Source: Nocardia bhagyanarayanae (GTDB taxonomy: Bacteria > Actinomycetota > Actinomycetes > Mycobacteriales > Mycobacteriaceae). Taken from it: a DNA stretch of 64,000 nt. The stretch lies in the NCBI RefSeq assembly GCF_006716565.1, contig NZ_VFPG01000001.1, positions 5,208,001 through 5,272,000 on the forward strand, given 5' to 3'. The notes below the pieces were generated by a model. That model had not been told where the DNA came from. It saw only the letters and a program-made list of their open reading frames with translations, and searched no databases. Positions within the stretch are counted from its first letter, which is position 1; each line of letters begins with the position of its first letter. Positions 7,448-15,480 of the stretch are shown here, piece after piece. The position numbers and the translations under genes are program-made.

Positions 7448-9901
7448 TCAGATCCGCGCGGGACGGGCGCCGCGGCGCCGTGGGCGCAGCTGGTACAGGC
7501 GGTACCAAGCCAGCGCGAGGAAGACGATCCCCAGGGCCGCGACGACTCCCATGTCGACCAACCACGTTCCGATGCTGTGTTTCCACAGCGGGTCGGCCGC
7601 GCCGTCGTGCGGCGAGAGGGTGTCGAGGTCGAGGGTGGCCGCTCCCGCGGCGAAACCCCACCGCGAGGGCGAAATATAGGACAACTGCTCCAGGAAGATG
7701 GTGCCGGGCAGCCGCACCAGGCCGCCGGTGAGCACCAGTTGCGCCATCGAGAGCACGATCAGCAGCGGCAGTGTCTTCTCGGAGGTGTTGACCGAGACCG
7801 ACACCAGTAGGCCCAATGCCAGCGACGTGATGCCGAGCAGCGCCATCGCCAGCATCAGCTCCACCTCGACCGAAGTGAACAGCCCGCTGGGCGGCATATC
7901 CACGCCGATGGTGCCGATCAGCACCAACATCACCGCTTGAATGGTGGTGATCACCCCCAGTACCAGCATCTTCGACATCAGATAGACGCCCGCGGACAAG
8001 CCTGCCGCGCGTTCTCTGCCGTAGATCGTCTGCTCCTTGACGATCTCCCGGATCGAGTTGCCGGTGCCGACGAAGCATGCGGCGAACATCAGGATCATGA
8101 GTTTGGTCGGTGCGTCGACGTTGGTTCCCGGCGTCCCGGCGAAACCTTCGCCCGGCGGCACCGCGGCGATCAAGCCGCCGAGCAGAATGGGCATCACGCC
8201 GAGCAGCGCGAGATAGCTTCGGTCCGAGGCGATGACGGCCAGGTAGCGACGGCACAGCGTACTGAGCTGGCTGAGCTTGGACTGGGGCGCGGGCGGCGGC
8301 TCCGGCGGGCGCACCTCCGTGGGGCCGACCTCGTCGGTCAGTCCGACCGCCACGTACTGCTGGAAGTACGGCGAATCACGGAACTCGCCCGCCCAGTCGC
8401 GGTCGGCCTCGCGTTCGAACGCCTGGAACACTTCGGCCCAGGTGCGCTGCCCGAAGTGCCGCAACCCTTCCGCGGGCGGACCGTAGTAGGCCAGCCGACC
8501 GCCGGGCACCAGGACCAGCAGGCGGTCGCAGGCATCGAGATTCGCCACGCTGTGCGTCACCACGATGACGGTCCGTCCATCGTGCGCCAGCTCGGACAGC
8601 ATTTCCATCACCGTCTTGTCCAGGCCGGGATCCAGGCCGGAGGTCGGTTCGTCGAGGAACAGCAGCGACGGCTTGGTCAGCAACTCCAGCGCCACGTTCA
8701 CGCGTTTGCGCTGTCCGCCCGAGAGCCGATCGATGCGGGTGTCGGCGTGCTTCGCCAAGCCGAGCTCCCCGAGGACCTCGTCGACCCGCTGCTCCCGCTC
8801 CTCGCGACGGGTGTCGCCGGGGAAGCGCAGTTCGGCCGCGTAGAGCAGCGCGCGCCGAGTCTGGAGCTGGTTGTGCAGGATGTCCTCCTGCGGTACCAGG
8901 CCGATCCGATGCCGGAGCTCGTCGTAGTTGGTGTACAGATCGCGTCCGTCGTAGCGAACCGTTCCCTCCGTCGCCGGTCGCAACCCGGTGACCGCGCCGA
9001 GCAGCGTCGACTTGCCCGCTCCGCTGGGCCCGATGACGCCGACGAGCGAGCGGTGCGGGATGGGGAAGCTCACCTCGTCGAGCAGCACCTTGCCCTCGCC
9101 CGTCCGCACGATGAGGTTCTGCACCGAGACCGACACGTCGCCGGTGTCGACGAACTCCCGCAGTTCGTCGCCGACCAGCCGAGCCGTGGTGTGCCCCATG
9201 CCGATCAGATCGGATTCGGAGAGGTCGGCGGCATCGACCCGGGAACCGTTGACGTAGGTGCCGTTGTGGCTGCCGAGGTCGACGATCCGGTACTTGCCGT
9301 CGCCGAGCATCCGCAGTTCGGCGTGATGGCGGGAGACCATGAGGTCGGACACGACGATGTCGTTGTCGGCGGCGCGGCCGATCCGAAGCGGGCTCGAGGT
9401 GATCCGGACTACCGCGCTGGGGTCGGCGGCCGGAGCCAACGATCGCGCGACCGGCCGATCGCCCGTGCGGAACTTCGTGACCGTCGCTTCATCGTCGAGG
9501 TCGTAGCCGGGATCGGGGACGATCATCGTGTCGCCGCTGCCGGGATCGCCATCGGTCTCGTGGCCGGGTGGCGCTTCGACCGAACAGGTCAACTGCTCGC
9601 CGTCCCGGGCGTGGCCGAGCTGGAACGTCTCGTCTCGGTCGATCACCATGCGCTCGACGCGTTTACCGTCGAAGTAAGTGCCGTTGCGGCTGCCCGCGTC
9701 CTCGATTTCCCACCCGTTCGATCCCCGTTCCAGAACGGCGTGCACGGCGGATACCCGGGGATCGGTCACCACGATGTCGGAGGCGGGATCGCGACCGACG
9801 TTATATGCGCCACCGGCGCGTAGCCGATAGACACGTTCCCTCGTCTGCACCACCAGAACCGGCGCCTCGGGAAATTCCGTGGAGGACGGTTCATCCGCCA
9901 T
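7448..9901 (-). CDS. Double FHA-domain ABC transporter (Rv1747-type)
   Basis: 817 aa single-chain half-transporter. Two forkhead-associated domains at ~30-95 (VGRDPASDIVV, GSRNGTYFDG) and ~170-240 (IGRAADNDIVV, SRHHAEL, GSHNGTYVNG) bind phosphothreonine. The ATPase follows with Walker A GPSGAGKST (~291-299), signature LSGGQRKR (~393-400) and Walker B LLFLDEPTSGLD, then an ABC-2-type membrane domain with about six helices (~590-810). The order matches M. tuberculosis Rv1747, which is regulated by Ser/Thr kinase phosphorylation and implicated in cell-envelope lipid export. ATG 9901 chosen; upstream in-frame ATGs add a Cys/Arg-rich stretch unlike the family. Substrate not evident. Confidence 0.9.
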   Translation of the reverse strand: MADEPSSTEFPEAPVLVVQTRERVYRLRAGGAYNVGRDPASDIVVTDPRVSAVHAVLERGSNGWEIEDAGSRNGTYFDGKRVERMVIDRDETFQLGHARDGEQLTCSVEAPPGHETDGDPGSGDTMIVPDPGYDLDDEATVTKFRTGDRPVARSLAPAADPSAVVRITSSPLRIGRAADNDIVVSDLMVSRHHAELRMLGDGKYRIVDLGSHNGTYVNGSRVDAADLSESDLIGMGHTTARLVGDELREFVDTGDVSVSVQNLIVRTGEGKVLLDEVSFPIPHRSLVGVIGPSGAGKSTLLGAVTGLRPATEGTVRYDGRDLYTNYDELRHRIGLVPQEDILHNQLQTRRALLYAAELRFPGDTRREEREQRVDEVLGELGLAKHADTRIDRLSGGQRKRVNVALELLTKPSLLFLDEPTSGLDPGLDKTVMEMLSELAHDGRTVIVVTHSVANLDACDRLLVLVPGGRLAYYGPPAEGLRHFGQRTWAEVFQAFEREADRDWAGEFRDSPYFQQYVAVGLTDEVGPTEVRPPEPPPAPQSKLSQLSTLCRRYLAVIASDRSYLALLGVMPILLGGLIAAVPPGEGFAGTPGTNVDAPTKLMILMFAACFVGTGNSIREIVKEQTIYGRERAAGLSAGVYLMSKMLVLGVITTIQAVMLVLIGTIGVDMPPSGLFTSVEVELMLAMALLGITSLALGLLVSVSVNTSEKTLPLLIVLSMAQLVLTGGLVRLPGTIFLEQLSYISPSRWGFAAGAATLDLDTLSPHDGAADPLWKHSIGTWLVDMGVVAALGIVFLALAWYRLYQLRPRRRGARPARI

Positions 9902-10096
9902 AACCGGAGTATACGACCGTGCCACACGGTGCCCGCAATAGTCGATCATCGGTATGCGATTCGAATATGTTGCACGGCACCGACCACAATGGAAGATGGA
10001 AATCGCGGTGTGACTGCGCAATTCGATCTCGATATGAAACCAGGATGCGAAATCGACGCCGAATGTTTCCGATTCAAGGGCAATCGCGGCCGAATG

Positions 10097-11218
10097 TCAC
10101 GATTTGTCGCCGGGCGCCCGCAGCAGCAGTGTTTGCAGCGCCAGATACAGCAGCGCCGCGTCGGCGGGTACCGCGAAGGCCGCGCCGGTGAGTCGCTCGA
10201 TTCGCTTGAGACGATGCAGGACCGTGTTGCGGTGCAGGTGCAGCCGCTCCCCGACCGCCGACGTGGAGCCACCGAGTTCGTACCAGGCCAGGGCGGTCCG
10301 CACCAGCGCGTCGGCGTCGTCGGGATGGAGTCGATCGAACGCGGCGAGCGCGTCCGAGAGGACATCCGCGGCGAGTCCGGGGTTCGCCGCGATCAACGCA
10401 CGCGCCGGGGACGAGGCATAGGTGTGGATTCCGATGTCCGCCTCGCTCAGGCAGCGGAAGGCGAGGCGCGCCTGGTCCAGTGCGGTAGGCGTGGCCACTA
10501 GGTCGGTGAACGGCTTGCTCGCCCCGGCTCGCGTCCGCACGGTTCGGAGCGCGCGGCCGAGGGTGACCGGCGAGACCGCGGCGGCGAGGGTGACTCGGTC
10601 CTCGGCGAGACGGGTGCGGACGGTGGTTAGTCCGTTCGCGACGAGGTGCACGTCGCCGACCAGAACGACGAACGTGGCTCGGGCCGGCAGGCGCATTCTT
10701 CTGCCCAACCCCGCACGCTGCGTCGCCGGGAAGCCGGGATCGAGCAGCGCCCGCAGCAACCGTTGATCGGGTTGTTCGGTCCCGGCGACGACCACGCGCC
10801 GGTAGGCCTCGGCCGCCGCGACGGAATACTCGTCGACGGTCGCCCACATCAACGTCGACAGCCGAGGTAGCGCGGGACGGTCGTCATCGTCGGCGCGTTC
10901 GACGATGACCTCCCAGAACGCCATGCCCGCGACACGGAAGGCGTGCAGCAAACTGTCCAGCGGGATGCCTCGCTCGGCCTTGAGGCGTCCGGCTCCGCGT
11001 GCGGGTTCGAGTGAATAGGACGCTCCGCCAAGGGAATCCAGCAATGCCTCGAGGCTGTCGGCCACCAGGACGGCCAATTCGTGATGATCGAGCGCGGCGT
11101 CGCCGTAGTCGCGGTCGTCGTTTTCGATTCTGGCGGTGACCATTTCGGAGATCGCGGCCAGATCCGCGCGCAGCTCGTCGAGGAGGCGCGGGCGGTCGGC
11201 GTGCGTGTCCTGGGTCAC
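10097..11218 (-). CDS. PucR/CdaR-family helix-turn-helix regulator
   Basis: 373 aa. The C-terminal PucR-type helix-turn-helix (SAVGERLHLHRNTVLHRLKRIERLTG, ~320-347) is the family hallmark. The N-terminal part resembles the actinobacterial RsbRD-like sensor region (DSLEALLDSLGG, GIPLDSLLHAFRVAG), and a GGDEF-like linker precedes the helix-turn-helix. GTG 11218 is preferred; the longer frame to 11314 would translate through a 30-bp palindrome just upstream, which looks like an operator. Target genes are not obvious; the divergent SnoaL gene is a candidate. Confidence 0.84.
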   Translation of the reverse strand: MTQDTHADRPRLLDELRADLAAISEMVTARIENDDRDYGDAALDHHELAVLVADSLEALLDSLGGASYSLEPARGAGRLKAERGIPLDSLLHAFRVAGMAFWEVIVERADDDDRPALPRLSTLMWATVDEYSVAAAEAYRRVVVAGTEQPDQRLLRALLDPGFPATQRAGLGRRMRLPARATFVVLVGDVHLVANGLTTVRTRLAEDRVTLAAAVSPVTLGRALRTVRTRAGASKPFTDLVATPTALDQARLAFRCLSEADIGIHTYASSPARALIAANPGLAADVLSDALAAFDRLHPDDADALVRTALAWYELGGSTSAVGERLHLHRNTVLHRLKRIERLTGAAFAVPADAALLYLALQTLLLRAPGDKS

Positions 11219-11231
11219 TGTCGTCAACCTA

Positions 11232-11261
11232 GCGTTCGTTGTGCGCGCGCACAACGAACGC
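11232..11261. promoter_or_regulatory. 30-bp perfect palindrome upstream of the PucR gene
   Basis: Perfect inverted repeat of 15-bp arms with no spacer; the left arm reads GCGTTCGTTGTGCGC. Its edge is 14 bp from the PucR start codon, so a bound protein would block the promoter or the start. Most likely an autoregulatory operator; it could also form a hairpin in RNA. Confidence 0.75.
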
Positions 11262-11414
11262 GTTCGAAGTGGCGGCGTTCGCCCGTCGCCACGACGGACG
11301 GCTCCCCGCGACACTGAAGTCCCTGATCGGTCACAGCCTCCAGAGTGGCTCTCGCAGAACGCCTCTCAGGCCGGATCGACGAAACTACTGCTACAACGAT
11401 CGGAGTCCACCCTC

Positions 11415-11819
11415 ATGACCATTGCCACGCGAGAACTGTTCGAGCGCTACCACGCGTGCTGGGCGGACCGCGACCCGGACCGGATCATCGAACTCCACAC
11501 CGCCGACTCGGTGTTCCACCTGCACTCCGGCCAGGAACCCGCCCGAGGCCGCGCCGCCATCCGTGCGGCGGCGGCGGGCACTTTCGCCCTGGTTCCCGAC
11601 CTGACCTTCCACCTGATCTCGTTGCGCGTCGGAGACGATTTCTGGGTGGTGCAATGGCAGCTGACCGGGACGTCGGCGACCGGCAATCGCGTGTGCGTCG
11701 ACCTCGCGGACTTCGTCCTGGTCGAGGGCGGTGCCGTCAAGGAGAAGCACTCCTACGTCGACGGCGTCGCCATGCAGGCCGCGCTCGCATCGCAGCCCGT
11801 TGCGCCGTCGCAACGCTGA
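11415..11819 (+). CDS. SnoaL-like / NTF2-fold protein
   Basis: 134 aa. FERYHACWADRDPDRIIELHTADSVFHLHSGQEPARGRAAI matches the nuclear-transport-factor-2-like SnoaL superfamily (small cone-shaped alpha+beta barrel; limonene epoxide hydrolases, polyketide cyclases and many uncharacterised proteins). The ORF with the longer 5' end crosses the PucR promoter; ATG 11415 begins the domain. Divergent from pucR across the 30-bp palindrome, at ~200 bp. No substrate can be named from sequence. Confidence 0.75.
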   Translation: MTIATRELFERYHACWADRDPDRIIELHTADSVFHLHSGQEPARGRAAIRAAAAGTFALVPDLTFHLISLRVGDDFWVVQWQLTGTSATGNRVCVDLADFVLVEGGAVKEKHSYVDGVAMQAALASQPVAPSQR

Positions 11820-11903
11820 AGCCGTGGGATGCGTTGCGGGACTCGGCTTTCACCTTGACCAGGAGGTTCGAATCTCGCATGCCATCGGCCTGTGCCGGGG
11901 TTG

Positions 11904-12683
11904 CTAGTCGCGCCAGACGGGTGGGCGCTTCTCCAGGAAGGCGGCCATCCCTTCGCGGGCGCCGGGTAGTTGCGCGGCGGCGGCCATGACTTCGAGGGCG
12001 AGGGTGTAGGCGTCCGCTTCGGGGCGGTCGAGTTGGGCGTAGAGGGTGCGTTTGCCGAGTGCTTTGTTGGCCCGGCTGCCCCGGGTGGCGCGGGCGAGCA
12101 ACTCGTCCACGGCGGAGTCCAGCTCGGCATCCGGCACCGCACGGTTGATCAGGCCCCACTGTTCGGCGGTGCGGGCATCGATCGGGTCGCCGGTGAGGGC
12201 CAGCTCCATCAGCCGTTTGCGGCCGACGGCGCGGGCCACCGGAACCGCGGGGGTGTGGCAGAACCAGCCACCCTTACCGCCGGGGAGCGCGAAACCGGCC
12301 GATTCGGCGGCGACGGCCAGATCGCAGGAGGCCACCAGCTGGCAGCCCGCGGCCGTCGCCAGGCCGTGTACCCGGGCGATCACCACCTGCGGCACCGATT
12401 GAACGGTCGACATCAGCTCGGTGCACAGGCTGAGGAGTTCCCGCACGCCGAGCAGGTCGCGAGCGGCGACATCGGCGAAGTCGTGTCCCGCGGAGAACAC
12501 CGGACCGTGCGCGCCGAGCACTATCCCGGTGGCATCGGTCTCGCCCGCGGCCCGGAACGAGGCGAGGAGTTCGGCCAAGTGCTCCCCCGACAGCGCATTG
12601 CGCCGATCCGGCCGGTTCATGGTGATGCGCACCGTTTCGCCATCCCGCGCGACCAGCACATGCTGATACTCCAGAGCCGTCAT
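11904..12683 (-). CDS. Enoyl-CoA hydratase/isomerase-family protein (crotonase fold, ECHDC3-like)
   Basis: 259 aa. Crotonase features include VRITMNRPDRRNALS, GPVFSAGHDF (oxyanion-hole segment) and AVGRKRLMELALTGDPIDA. The second catalytic Glu of enoyl-CoA hydratase is kept in LMELALTG, but the first is replaced in LPGGKGGWFCHTP, where classic hydratases have QPEI. The PG...GxFCxTP pattern matches the ECHDC3-like branch, whose reaction is poorly defined. ATG 12683 has GGTGGAGAT as ribosome site. It stands apart from beta-oxidation genes. Confidence 0.8.
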   Translation of the reverse strand: MTALEYQHVLVARDGETVRITMNRPDRRNALSGEHLAELLASFRAAGETDATGIVLGAHGPVFSAGHDFADVAARDLLGVRELLSLCTELMSTVQSVPQVVIARVHGLATAAGCQLVASCDLAVAAESAGFALPGGKGGWFCHTPAVPVARAVGRKRLMELALTGDPIDARTAEQWGLINRAVPDAELDSAVDELLARATRGSRANKALGKRTLYAQLDRPEADAYTLALEVMAAAAQLPGAREGMAAFLEKRPPVWRD

Positions 12684-12753
12684 ATCTCCACCGTAGATCG
12701 CCACGGGCGGCGCCACGACGACTCCGGAGCGGCACTATCTCCTGTGTCCGGTT

Positions 12754-13398
12754 TCAGCCGCGGGGCAGCCCGGGATCACTCGGCCGCGGCCCCTTCGCGG
12801 GATTGGCCCACGAGGCGGGTCCGTCAGGTCCTGGCGCGTCGGCTACACGGCTCTGTCTGTCCGCGTCGGCGACTGCTCTCGCATCGACCTCGCGTCGCGC
12901 GAAGGCGATATCGCGTGCGCTACGCACCGACAATCGGCCGAGCGAGGTCGCGGCGAAGAAGAGGATCAGCGCGCCGAGACCGTAGAAGTAGGTCAGTTGC
13001 AGCACAGCGCTTTTCCAGTCGGACGTGGCGACAGGGTCGCCGACATGCCCGATTCCCAGCGGGTCCGCCAGTACCGGTCCGATGACGAACCAGAAGCCCG
13101 CCGCCACTCCCAGCCACGCGCCGAAGCTCGCCACCAGGCGGTTGCGGCTGACCAACATGAGCAGTCCGCCGACGACCGCGGCGACGCCGGGCAGCACTTG
13201 GAGCCACCCACGCGCCGCGGTCCACACCCACGGCTCGTCCGGAGTGAACGCGAAGTCGAAGTACGGCCCGAGGAACGGGATCAGCGCACCCCAGGCGCCC
13301 AGCAGTAGCACCGCGAGCCCGCCGATGGCTCCCCGGCTGCGCGGAATTCGGAGCGGGCGGCCGCGACCGGCGGGAACAGTGTCATCGACGTCCCTCAT
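12754..13398 (-). CDS. Integral membrane protein of unknown function
   Basis: 214 aa. Four hydrophobic helices are visible (GGLAVLLLGAWGALIPFLG, LPGVAAVVGGLLMLVS, FGAWLGVAAGFWFVIGPVLA, LQLTYFYGLGALILFFAATSL), followed by a charged C-terminal tail. ATG 13398 follows GGAGGCGTC. Such four-helix proteins are widespread in Nocardia and Mycobacterium without assigned function. It is downstream of, and on the same strand as, a lipoprotein gene 108 bp away; a shared transcript is possible. Confidence 0.7.
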   Translation of the reverse strand: MRDVDDTVPAGRGRPLRIPRSRGAIGGLAVLLLGAWGALIPFLGPYFDFAFTPDEPWVWTAARGWLQVLPGVAAVVGGLLMLVSRNRLVASFGAWLGVAAGFWFVIGPVLADPLGIGHVGDPVATSDWKSAVLQLTYFYGLGALILFFAATSLGRLSVRSARDIAFARREVDARAVADADRQSRVADAPGPDGPASWANPAKGPRPSDPGLPRG

Positions 13399-13506
13399 GA
13401 CGCCTCCAATCGTCGGGGTAGGTGCTTTACACCGCCTACCCCTTGTCCACCGCGCTACGCACGAATGCCGCGAGGCGGGTTCACGGCGGCTACTACGCCG
13501 AGCGTT

Positions 13507-13971
13507 CTATCCGCCGAATCCCACCAGGGCGGAGGCGAGGTCGGGGACCTCGAGCACCTCCAGTGCTTGCTGACGCACATCGGGGCAGGTCTGCGTGGTG
13601 ACGGTGTCGACGATGGTCTTGTCCTGAACGACGTCGTCGGTCAGCTCGTTGCGGGCCGCCCAGTTCTGCACGGTGCCGTTGAAACTGGTCTTGGCAACCG
13701 TCGAACCTTGGTCGCGCCAGTTGTCGAGTTCGGGCTGGATCATGTCGCACAACTGCTGACTGGCTTCGGCGCCGATTTCGGCGCCCGTCGTCGGCGAGGC
13801 CGCGGGAGTGGTAGTGGGCTGTGTCGTAGTGACGGGCAGTGTGGTCATCATGGTGGTGGTTTCCTGCGCGGTGTCGTCGCCGTTGTCACCGCAGCCGGTG
13901 AGCACGACGGCCGCGGCCACTGTCCCGGCGACGAGAACGGAGCGGGCAATTCGACCCCGGTTGGCGATCAT
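13507..13971 (-). CDS. Secreted lipoprotein of unknown function
   Basis: 154 aa. The signal peptide RSVLVAGTVAAAVVLTGC ends in a lipobox (Cys27), so it is probably a lipid-anchored exported protein. A Thr/Pro-rich linker (~32-62) follows, then a small domain with two Cys (LCDMIQPELDNWRDQG, VTTQTCPDVRQQALEVLEVPDL) resembling helical haemophore-like/unknown domains of mycobacterial secreted proteins. GGAGATGTC precedes the ATG. Function not recognised. Confidence 0.78.
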   Translation of the reverse strand: MIANRGRIARSVLVAGTVAAAVVLTGCGDNGDDTAQETTTMMTTLPVTTTQPTTTPAASPTTGAEIGAEASQQLCDMIQPELDNWRDQGSTVAKTSFNGTVQNWAARNELTDDVVQDKTIVDTVTTQTCPDVRQQALEVLEVPDLASALVGFGG

Positions 13972-14386
13972 GACATCTCCTTCTGGTCGAGTCGTAGGTC
14001 TTCTGTGCGGAAGCCCAGGTGAACACCGATCATCATCAGGGCGGGCAAGCGTTGGCCGAACACTTCGGATTCGCTGAACACGACTTCATCGACGGCGTGT
14101 ACCGGCCTGAGCTCGGCGCGCTCGCGACATGTGGGATTCGAAGCCGAGCCGTTTCGACCGGATGCGGTGCGATTCACCGAAATTGTGCCGGGCGAGCGGG
14201 CATCACGTGGCGCATTCCGAAGATTTCCCGCGCCGCGGCGTTGCCACGGCCGCAGGAGGCTGCTGTAGCGGAGATCGCGTGGTGGTAACAATCGTTGGTG
14301 GCCCGGGGTGAAGCTGCTAAATTTGCGAAGATTCGCCGTCGACATGCCCGTTTCTACGATCGTAAGCGTTAGGGAGAGGCAGGACG
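13972..14386. other. Non-coding gap between divergent genes
   Basis: About 415 bp between the lipoprotein gene (leftward) and the alcohol dehydrogenase gene (rightward). No protein-like frame or RNA gene is recognised. The last ~60 bp are more AT-rich (around 14320) and end in agggagag, the ribosome site of the dehydrogenase. Confidence 0.5.
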
Positions 14387-15439
14387 ATGAAGGCGTTCGT
14401 CATGAAGGAGATCGGGTCGGTGGGGTTCACCGAGAAACCCGTCCCGGAGCCCGGCCCATTCGACGCCGTAGTGCGGACTACCACGGCCCTCATCTGCACA
14501 TCCGACTCGCATACCGTCCAGGGTGGTATCGGCCCGCGGGAGAACCTGACCTTGGGTCACGAGGCCGTGGGAGTCGTGCACGCGGTCGGCAGCGAGGTAC
14601 GGCGCATCCGGCCGAACGATCGTGTCCTGGCCGGTGCCATCACCCCGGATTGGGGCGATACGGCCTCGCAGAACGGGTTTCCTTCGCAATCGGGTGGCCC
14701 GCTGGGCGGTTTCAAATTCGCGAACTCCAAAGATGGCGTCTTCGCCGAGTACTTTCACGTCAACGATGCCGACGCGAATCTCGCCGTCATCCCGGACGCG
14801 ATTCCGGACGATTGGGCGGTGTATTGCTCCGACATGCTGTCGACCGGATTCATGGGCGCGGAGAAGGGCAACATCCCGATCGGCGGCACCGTGGCGGTCT
14901 TGGCGCAGGGACCGGTGGGCTTGATGTCGACGGCGGGAGCGAGATTGCGGGGCGCCGGTCTGATCATCGGTGTGGAATCGGTACCGGCGCGGCAAGCGTT
15001 GGCACGCCGGTACGGCGCCGGCGAGATCATCGATTTCACGAGCGAGGATGTTGTCGAGCGGGTACTCGAACTGACCGGCGGTGAGGGCGTCGATACCGCG
15101 ATCGAAGCGCTCGGCGCCGATGCCACGTTCCAGACCGCGGTGAAGATCACGAAGCCGGGCGGAACGATCTCCAACGTCGGATATTTCGGCGACGGCGAAT
15201 TCGTCCGAATACCCCGCGTCGAATGGGGAGTCGGCATGGCGGACAAGACGATCGCGACCGGACTGTGTCCTGGCGGGCGGCTCCGCATGGAGCGTCTGCT
15301 GCGCATCCTGGAGTCGCGCCAGGTCGACCCGACGCCGATGACGACGCACGAATTCGCTTTCGACGACATGGAGCAGGCGTTCGAGGTTTCGGACAAGAAG
15401 CTCGACGATGTCGTGAAAGTGCTGATCCGTTTCGGCTGA
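14387..15439 (+). CDS. Zinc-dependent alcohol dehydrogenase (TbADH/isopropanol dehydrogenase type)
   Basis: 350 aa medium-chain dehydrogenase close to Thermoanaerobacter/Clostridium secondary alcohol dehydrogenases (CTSDSHTV, LGHEAVG, FKFANSKDGVFAEYFHVNDADANLA). The catalytic zinc ligands Cys37, His58 and Asp149 are present; the structural four-Cys zinc loop is absent, as in that subgroup. TbADH uses Gly-Ser-Arg to bind the NADPH 2'-phosphate; here the segment reads GVESVP, with an acidic residue and no Arg, so NAD is more likely than NADP. GGGAGAGG precedes the start. It lies 41 bp upstream of the GH15 operon. Confidence 0.86.
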   Translation: MKAFVMKEIGSVGFTEKPVPEPGPFDAVVRTTTALICTSDSHTVQGGIGPRENLTLGHEAVGVVHAVGSEVRRIRPNDRVLAGAITPDWGDTASQNGFPSQSGGPLGGFKFANSKDGVFAEYFHVNDADANLAVIPDAIPDDWAVYCSDMLSTGFMGAEKGNIPIGGTVAVLAQGPVGLMSTAGARLRGAGLIIGVESVPARQALARRYGAGEIIDFTSEDVVERVLELTGGEGVDTAIEALGADATFQTAVKITKPGGTISNVGYFGDGEFVRIPRVEWGVGMADKTIATGLCPGGRLRMERLLRILESRQVDPTPMTTHEFAFDDMEQAFEVSDKKLDDVVKVLIRFG

Positions 15440-15480
15440 CAACGCCGCCACTTCGCTTGCCTTCTCCGGGAAGAGCTGAG

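Noticed and set aside
7937..9823. 628-residue rightward frame
   Set aside because: It is antisense to the FHA-ABC gene throughout, has no family pattern, and the minus-strand protein has full FHA and ABC motifs.
14019..14345. Short frames in the lipoprotein-ADH gap
   Set aside because: No family match and no start with a ribosome site.
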